Source: Adiantum capillus-veneris (lineage: Eukaryota > Streptophyta > Polypodiopsida > Polypodiales > Pteridaceae). Taken from it: a DNA stretch of 64,000 nucleotides. Below are positions 58,224 to 64,000 of the stretch, piece after piece. Location of the stretch: the NCBI GenBank assembly GCA_014529385.2, contig CM043952.1:151617057-151681056 (forward strand). Direction: 5' to 3'. Position 1 is the stretch's first letter. Each line of letters begins with the position of its first letter. Made by a program: the position numbers and the translations under genes. A model generated the notes under the pieces. That model had not been told where the DNA came from. It saw nothing but the letters and a program-made list of their open reading frames with translations, and searched no databases.

Positions 58224-58234
58224 AGGAAGGGGGG
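58224..58234 (+). promoter_or_regulatory. Polypurine tract of element C
   Basis: AGGAAGGGGGG lies two bases before the 3' LTR. Confidence 0.9.
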
Positions 58235-58236
58235 CA

Positions 58237-58529
58237 TGTTAACCCTCATGGCACACGGACACCCATCACCTACGATGGACGCGTATTATGTATTTGGTAG
58301 AGTCAGGTACCGGGCTTGTCGGACCAATAGGGAAAGGTAGAGTGATCGCCGATGAGAGGCGCACTTTAACTTGGACATTCAAGGGATTAGTTGGTTAAGC
58401 ATGGGCGCCCAAGTGTGAATGGGGTGAGCTCCTATAAAAGCCAACTAAACCTAATTTTTACTCATTCTCTCATTTGTGCAATTGAAGAGTGCTCTTGCTC
58501 CATCTCCATCTTCTTCTTCTTCACCTCCT

Positions 58530-58561
<32 letters not shown>

Positions 58562-58812
58562 GGAGAGTGTGTGTGCGATCGAGCATTACGAAGGCACGAC
58601 GGCGGCGAAGCGGTTGAGTGCGGCACGACTGCAGCTTCTTCTTCATCGCGGCGAGGAATCCACCACGAAGGCGAGCGTAGAGCGGTGAGTGACACACCCT
58701 TTGTTTTCTTGAGCTTGCTAGTTTAGGCTTGTTGTGTGCTTGGAGCCGTTTGTGGCTCGCACACAGTGTATTGGCAAGTCCCTTGCTTTGACAGTGCGGC
58801 AAGGAGCGCACA
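58237..58812 (+). repeat. 3' LTR of element C
   Basis: Almost identical to the 5' LTR, with the TATA box at 58433-58439. Differences are a shorter GT/GA tract and about five transitions. The target duplication CACCG follows. Confidence 0.96.
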
Positions 58813-58817
58813 CACCG

Positions 58818-60595
58818 TCAAGAGCTATGGTCTTAATAGTGGAGTCCTACGGGGCTTGCCTTCAGCTTAACCACTATTGAGCTATTAGAAGCTTGGCAGG
58901 AGCCGGTACTGTTTTGGTGGTGAAAGACCCTCTCTTCTATTCCTTGCAATTAATGATATTCGAGCCACGGGTACAGGAGCTTGAGTGCTTTTCTAAAGGT
59001 GTTAAGAGGAGTAGCAACTAAGGCTTGAAGTGCCAAAGGACACTTAAAAAAATTATGCCTAAAAGTTGTTAGAATGGTTGACAATAGTAAAGAGAGTGAA
59101 ATTAATGTTGATAGCTTTGATTTTGCTAATGAACAGGCTACTAATAATGCCCCTATGCTTGTTAATTACCTTGTTACTAGGCTTCAACAAGCCGGGCAAT
59201 CCATCCCTCCAAAGTGAAGTGCAACAGCAGCTACATGCTCATGGGATTCTCCAAACTCCCCACCAAGAAGAGAGAGTACCTAGGAAGCCTCCTTGTGAGA
59301 CTTTCAAAAGAGGCCTCTCTCTGACAAGGGAAGAAGAAGAGGATCCGTATGAAGGGCTCAAAAATCTACTACTTGACGACACATCTCCTTTCCAAAGGTG
59401 AACTCAAGTTTCAATGGTAGATCCCCACTAAAAGAATGAGAAAGAAGTGAGTCTCCTACCACCTTGACGGAGATGGCTCCACAAAGACGGCGGGCCCTAA
59501 ACGGAGAAGACCGTCGCACACTTCTCTACATCATAATTCCAAGAGGGATGAGAGAAAACAAGAGAAGAAAAAGGCGAGAAAGAGGACACACTCTTCTCCA
59601 TCTTCTTCATCCTCTTCCTCTTATGAAGAAAGTGATGGTGCAGACAAAGAGGAACAAGGGAAGAAAAAGGCAAGAAACAGGTCACCCTCTTCTCCATCCT
59701 CCTCAAATTCCTCTTGTTCTCAAGAAAGTGATGGTGCAGCTCTTGAACCACCTAAAAGAAGAGGCCATAGGAAATCTTATGCCTCATGGAAGAGGTCGTC
59801 CAAGCTCAAAAAGTTCAAAGAGTGAGGAAAGAACATCTCTTTCCTTACCTACAATGGCACCTTTGGTGCTACGGACAAAATCTTGGCCTTCATCCAACAA
59901 TTCGATGTGGCGTTTGGAGATGAGGGCTTCACCGAGTCCTCTAATCTATGCCATGTAGCTATGCATTTTCAAAAGTCCGCCAAGCAATGGTGGTCTAGCC
60001 TATGAGCAAAATGTGAAGCTCCACGAACATGGAAAGCTTTAAGAGCTTCCATCATGAAGCAGTATTTGGCTACCGATGCCAAAGACAAAGTATTCATCAA
60101 ATGGCGAAGCTTGAAGCTCTCCCACTACGAATCTATCCACAAATATGTAGGCAAATTTTGGGACTTACATCTCAAAGACACTGTCTTCAAAAAGATGGAT
60201 TTTGGAGAGCAAAAACAACAATTTTGTGCAGGTTTAATTGAAGATATGGCGGAGTATGTCAAATCCCAAAGGCCACGCACCATATCTGCGGTCATACACA
60301 ATACCATGGTGGCTTCACAAAGCAATTTCTAACAAGGGGCTAAGAGAAATCTTAAGCCCACAAAGAACAAGGACCGTAATAACGAGCCTAACCGGAAGGA
60401 CAATGTCCAAAAGTCTCATAAAGGCAACACCAACAACAACAAAGCTAAGGAGAAGGAGTTTATAAAGGCAAAAATAAACTCTCTCCTAAAGAGCTAGAGC
60501 GTTATCATAAAGATAACCTTGTTTCAAGTGCGGGGAGCAAGGGCATGCCTATCGTACTTGTCCCCACAAGAATACACGAAATGAGCCTCCTAGAG
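58818..60595 (+). pseudogene. B2 leader and gag relic
   Basis: Gag starts at ATG 59073 (MVDNSKES) but shifts after about 40 codons at a 4-bp deletion (CAAGCCGGGCAATCC). The gag core (FIQQFDVAFGDE) and the KMDFGEQKQQFCAGLIEDMAEY segment are readable in other frames. B2 has TGA at about 60003 where B1 has CAG. It has no 110-bp duplication. The zinc knuckle (KCGEQGHAYRTCP, about 60525) has lost its first cysteine to a small deletion. Confidence 0.82.
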
Positions 60596-60600
60596 CTACC

Positions 60601-62580
60601 TTGGTCAAAATCCAAGAAGAGGATGCTCACCACAAAGGATCTCCTCTATGCCATGCTTGGGTAAAGGTAAGAGAACATGATGCTTTCATTCTCTTTGACC
60701 CTGGTTCTACTCGCGATTTCATAATCACAGAATTGGCTACCAAGCTAGGCATCCAAGCCTATGAGATGGGAGATGTCCTACCCGCCAGTGGTGCTTTCAA
60801 GGGGCAATAAGCCTCAGTCACTCCCTTAATTGGGAAATTGAGGCTCCATGTCCAAAGCTATGTGGACAAGGAGGACTTCTTTATCTCTCCTCTCAAGCAC
60901 GATGATATAATCCTAGGGGCACCATGGTTTGATCGCATGGCTGCCAATGTTAAATTCCCTGAAAGGCAAATTTACTTTAGGTTTAGGGAAAAAGATATGT
61001 ACATAGATGCTAAGGAGTTGGGTAACACCATACCCATTGTACATACGCAAGCTTTCAATAAGTCAATAAAGAGCTCTAATTCCATGTACATGATTTTTGT
61101 TAAAGATTCTCAAAATGAACCTAATGCTTTAGCAAAAGAAAATATAAACAATCACAAGGAATTAGAGTTATCCAATTTTCTCAAGGGATTTCAAGATGTT
61201 TTTATTGACGACATCCCTTGTGAACTACCTCCTAAACGAAGCAATGATGACCATTCAATTGAACTTCTTCCAAGAAGTTCATCGCCTAATAAACCTCCTT
61301 ATAGAGTTTCCCAAGCTCAACAAGAGGAGATTATGCGGCAAGTGCATGAGTTAGTTGAGAAGGGCATGGATAGGCCTAGCTCATCTCCATTTTGTTCACC
61401 CGTGTTATTAGTGCAAAAGAAATACGGCACATATTGTATGTGTGTCGACTATAGAGCACTAAATAGGATCACTATCAAGAATAGGTTTCCCATCCCACGG
61501 GTAGAAGACCTAATTGATAAGGTACAAGGGTCTACCTACTTCAGTAGGATTGACCTAAAAAGTCGCTATCATCAAATAAGGATAGTTGATCAAGACATTG
61601 TAAAGACCGCTTTTTGCACTACGTTTGCTCTTTGTGAATACATTGTCCCGCCTTTTGGCTTGACCAATGCACCAGCCACATTTAACTGCTTGATGGAGAA
61701 GCTATTCAGGCCTCACCGAACCTTTACTGGAGTGTTCTTTGATGATATAATCATCTACTCTAATTCACTAGACGAACATAAGCAACACCTCCAGGTAATA
61801 TTTCAAGTTTTACGAGAGAATAAACTTTATATTAATCAAAAGAAAAGAATTTTTCTTACAAGAGATTCAGTATTTAGGTCACATTATCTCTCAAGATGGC
61901 ATCCAAATGGATCCATCAAAGCCAGAGGTAATAAAAGGATGGCCTAATCCAAGGAATCTACATGAACTAAGAAGCTTTATAGGTATGTGTGCATACTATA
62001 GATGCTTCATAGAAAAGTTCTCACAAATCGCGGGACCGTTACATGGCCTAACAAAGAAAAATGTTAGGTATACATGGTCTGCCAAGGAGAACAATGCTTT
62101 TGAAAATCTTAAAGAAAAGCTTATCTCTCAACCTGCTTATACTACCGGATCTCTCAAAACCATTTGAGGTCCAATGCGACGCTTGTGGTGATTGCCTTGG
62201 AGCTATTTTACTCCTAGAAGGGCACGCCATAGCCTACGAAAGTCGAAGGCTCAACCCTGTTGAGCAAGCTCGAGGCATATATGAAAAGAAACTCCTCGCA
62301 GTTCTACATGCCTTAGACACGTCAAAGCACTATTTGTTGGGGACTTCTTTCATTCTACGGACGGATAACCAAAGCCTTAAGTACTTCATGATGCAGACCA
62401 AGATCTCTGACAAACAAATGAGGTGGACAAATTTCCTTTCGCAATTTCATTTTCATATTGCTCACATTGCTTGCAGGCATAATCAAGTAGCCGATGTATT
62501 CTCAAGACGGCCGAGAGTGAATGCGGTTTCCATAGCAACCCACAATGATCTATCTTCTATGATAGATGAGTACGCTATTG
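60601..62580 (+). pseudogene. B2 pol relic: protease, RT, RNase H
   Basis: The protease has DPGST at about 60700; a TAA at 60808-60810 interrupts it. The frame continues as a 369-codon stretch, 60838-61947, with the RT block NRFPIPRVEDLIDKVQGSTY and catalytic FFDD (about 61740). The conserved LKSGYHQI is LKSRYHQI here, a glycine-to-arginine change likely to disable RT even without the stops. Two 2-bp deletions (near 61850 and 62130) shift RNase H, which is readable to 62580 (YESRRLNPVEQA, RTDNQSLKYF). Integrase is cut off by the copia insertion. Confidence 0.9.
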
Positions 62581-63177
62581 TGTTAAGTATGGAGCCTCAT
62601 TTACCCGTTGTACTTTCTGGTGTTAAAAACACACATTTGTAAGCCCCCATTATGAGGAGAAGCCATCGTGCGTGAACAAAAATAACTCGCCAAAAAATAA
62701 AATCACTCTTTGGAAACCAAAATTTTAACGCACAGTCTCGAGCTTAGGCTCGAGACTGGCTTCGCCAGAATATTATGGCCGGACGGCGGTCGGAAAGTGG
62801 TCGAAAAACGACCGATCGGTTGGCCGGTGGCCAATGGCCGAATTCAAAAGCGGACTTGTCTTCTCAAGGGTAGCCACACATGGGCGGATTGGAGGGTCCG
62901 ATTTGGACTTATCTACACAACAGCGGCTACGCATGGCTGCCTCTCATGAGAGAGGGCAGCCCTTTTGGCCTATAAAAGGAGGCCATTTCTACACACATTT
63001 CATAGTGTGAAGTTGATGCAACAAGGTAGGTGTGAGGTGGTGAGAGTGAAGCAAGGCGGGAGCTCCAAAAGGGTATAATCCCTTTGTCACCTACTTCTTG
63101 TTTTGAAGTACTAAAGCCATTGAGTGGCTGCTTTTCCGTGGACATAGTCCACATTGGGTGAACCACATATATCGTGT

Positions 63178-63225
<48 letters not shown>

Positions 63226-63319
63226 ATCTCTACTCTGTAATATCTTGTGTGTGTAAATTATCTCTCTCCATTAAGTAATCTACTCAATTTTCTACTTAGC
63301 TACGTCATATTTCCTAACA
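62581..63319 (+). repeat. 5' LTR of copia element H
   Basis: Begins TGTTAAGTATGG and ends TTTCCTAACA. It contains TATAAAA at 62971-62977 and a (CT)n run at about 63180-63224, downstream of the likely transcription start. Confidence 0.88.
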
Positions 63320-63321
63320 AC

Positions 63322-63333
63322 TGGTATCAGAGC
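63322..63333 (+). promoter_or_regulatory. Primer-binding site of copia element H
   Basis: TGGTATCAGAGC, a perfect plant initiator-Met tRNA complement, begins two bases after the LTR. Confidence 0.94.
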
Positions 63334-63392
63334 AAAGTTTGCTCGTAGCTAAAGTATCTCAAGGAAAGGATTCCTTGAATTGAGTGGGAGTT

Positions 63393-64000
63393 ATGGCGAA
63401 AGATGGGAAGCTCAAGATTGAGAAGTTCAATGGCAAAAACTACCAACATTGGAAAATGCGGATTGAAGACAATCTCTACCAGAAGGACCTCTATTTGCCA
63501 CTAGGCGGTCTTGCAAAGAATCCTGCAACAATGGCAAATGAAGCATGGATTGTCCTTGATTGAAAGGCACTGGGAACAATCCAGTTAAGCTTGGCGTCAA
63601 TGGTGGCCTTCAATGTTTTGGAGATGAAGACCACGGAGGACTTGATGAAGTCACTTGATGACTTCTACGAGAAACCATCGGCATCCAATAAGGTATTTCT
63701 TATGAAGCGCTTGTTCAATCTAAAGATGGCAGAGAATGGTTCAGTTGCAAAACACCTAAATGACTTTAACACAAACATAAGTCAATTTCGATCGGTGTAA
63801 ATCAATTTTGATGATGAAGTGCAAGCTCTCCTTATACTATCATCTCTATCGGATAGTTGGGACAGCCTTGTGATGGCTGTAAGTAATTATATTTCTTGCA
63901 CAAATACTCTTAAGTTTGATGATGTTGTGGGTGTTCTCCTAAGCGAGGAAATACAAAGGAGAATCACAGAAGAATCATCAAGTGTTGCACTGTCAGTGGA
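63393..64000 (+). pseudogene. Copia gag relic, truncated by the window edge
   Basis: The frame starts at ATG 63393 (MAKDGKLKIEKFNGKNYQHW), the typical start of the copia gag family (UBN2 type). It continues through LEMKTTEDLMKSLDDFY and LNDFNTNISQF. Two stops break it: TGA at 63561-63563, where R or W would be expected, and TAA at 63798-63800. The frame then stays open to the edge (INFDDEVQALLIL and later SWDSLVMAVSNY). The pol part is not in the window. Confidence 0.9.

Larger units (their letters stand above)
49879..58812 (+). mobile_element. Element C: young, complete LTR element coding gag-protease only
   Basis: Element C is 8934 bp long with 582- and 576-bp LTRs and a perfect CACCG duplication (49874-49878 and 58813-58817). 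The LTRs differ by about five substitutions, all transitions and mostly at CpG, plus microsatellite length. The primer site is TGGCGCCGCTGCCGGGGA. A single intact ORF of 1726 codons encodes gag and protease. The 1.6 kb after it has no RT, RNase H or integrase. The element must use polymerase and integrase from another element. It sits in the leader of B2. Confidence 0.95.
48152..62580 (+). mobile_element. Element B2: second family-B gypsy copy, interrupted by C and then by copia H
   Basis: The 5' LTR (48152-49719), primer site and leader precede the insertion of C at 49878/49879. After C, the leader, gag, protease, RT and RNase H continue from 58818 to 62580, where a Ty1/copia LTR begins. Alignment with B1 is clear throughout. 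The rest of integrase and the 3' LTR are beyond the copia element and outside the window. Confidence 0.92.
62581..64000 (+). mobile_element. Element H: 5' part of a Ty1/copia element
   Basis: A 739-bp LTR, a perfect Met-type primer site and a copia-type gag follow each other and run to the window edge. The element interrupts the RNase H of B2 at CTATTG (up to 62580). The second LTR and target duplication are outside the window. Confidence 0.9.

Noticed and set aside
58391-58726. 111-codon ORF in the 3' LTR of C
   Set aside because: It crosses the GT/GA microsatellite and is not maintained in the same frame in the 5' LTR, so it is an accident of repeat length.

Overview
This window reads as intergenic DNA of a land plant with a large, repeat-rich nuclear genome. 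I found no intact host gene, no tRNA or rRNA gene and no CRISPR array. The plant origin is supported by initiator-Met-type primer sites (TGGTATCAGAGC), the TGGCGCCG(C/T)TGCCGGGG primer site typical of plant Ty3/gypsy elements, a chromodomain-type gypsy family, a Ty1/copia gag, and a coiled-coil segment resembling the plant GTD-binding (MyoB/zein-binding) domain. Long dinucleotide runs and poly-G tracts would fit a fern or another large-genome plant, but I cannot name the species.

Layout. (A) 1-5509: 3' part of an old Ty3/gypsy element with a broken pol and a putative 2-kb LTR that carries two overlapping, mutually homologous small ORFs. 5510-8035: non-coding. 8036-10500 and 16362-16560: one degenerate tandem-repeat array, split by (F) 10501-16361, a complete LTR element (172-bp LTRs, TSD TATAA) with no pol. 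16567-23172: non-coding DNA with microsatellites and decayed LTR/primer-site remnants on both strands. (B1) 23173-32084: complete but decayed chromovirus-like Ty3/gypsy element (LTRs of 1.58-1.60 kb, TSD TTGAG). 32085-34740: non-coding DNA with G31-(AG)31 and a possible minus-strand gene relic. (D) about 34750-45966: a decayed gypsy element with an Athila/Tat-like reverse transcriptase, interrupted by (G) 35424-37055, a TRIM-sized element (TSD GGCAG), and by (E) 38021-44794, a non-autonomous LTR element (TSD AATAC) with coiled-coil ORFs and an antisense protease. 45967-48151: further gypsy debris. (B2) 48152-62580: a second family-B copy, interrupted by (C) 49879-58812, a young element (TSD CACCG) with one intact 1726-codon gag-protease ORF and no pol, and then by (H) 62581-64000, the 5' part of a Ty1/copia element that runs off the right edge.

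How the parts relate. Four elements (F, G, E, C) have exact 5-bp target duplications inside older sequence, so the order of insertion can be read directly: F is younger than the satellite, G and E are younger than D, C and H are younger than B2. Family B supplies two paralogues, so most stop codons and frameshifts in one copy can be read against the other. Several are CGA-to-TGA or CAA-to-TAA changes expected from cytosine deamination in methylated, silenced elements. C, E, F and G lack a polymerase and would depend on enzymes supplied in trans. The main leads are the twin ORFs in LTR A, the coiled-coil (possibly captured host-gene) cargo of E, and the intact gag-protease element C.
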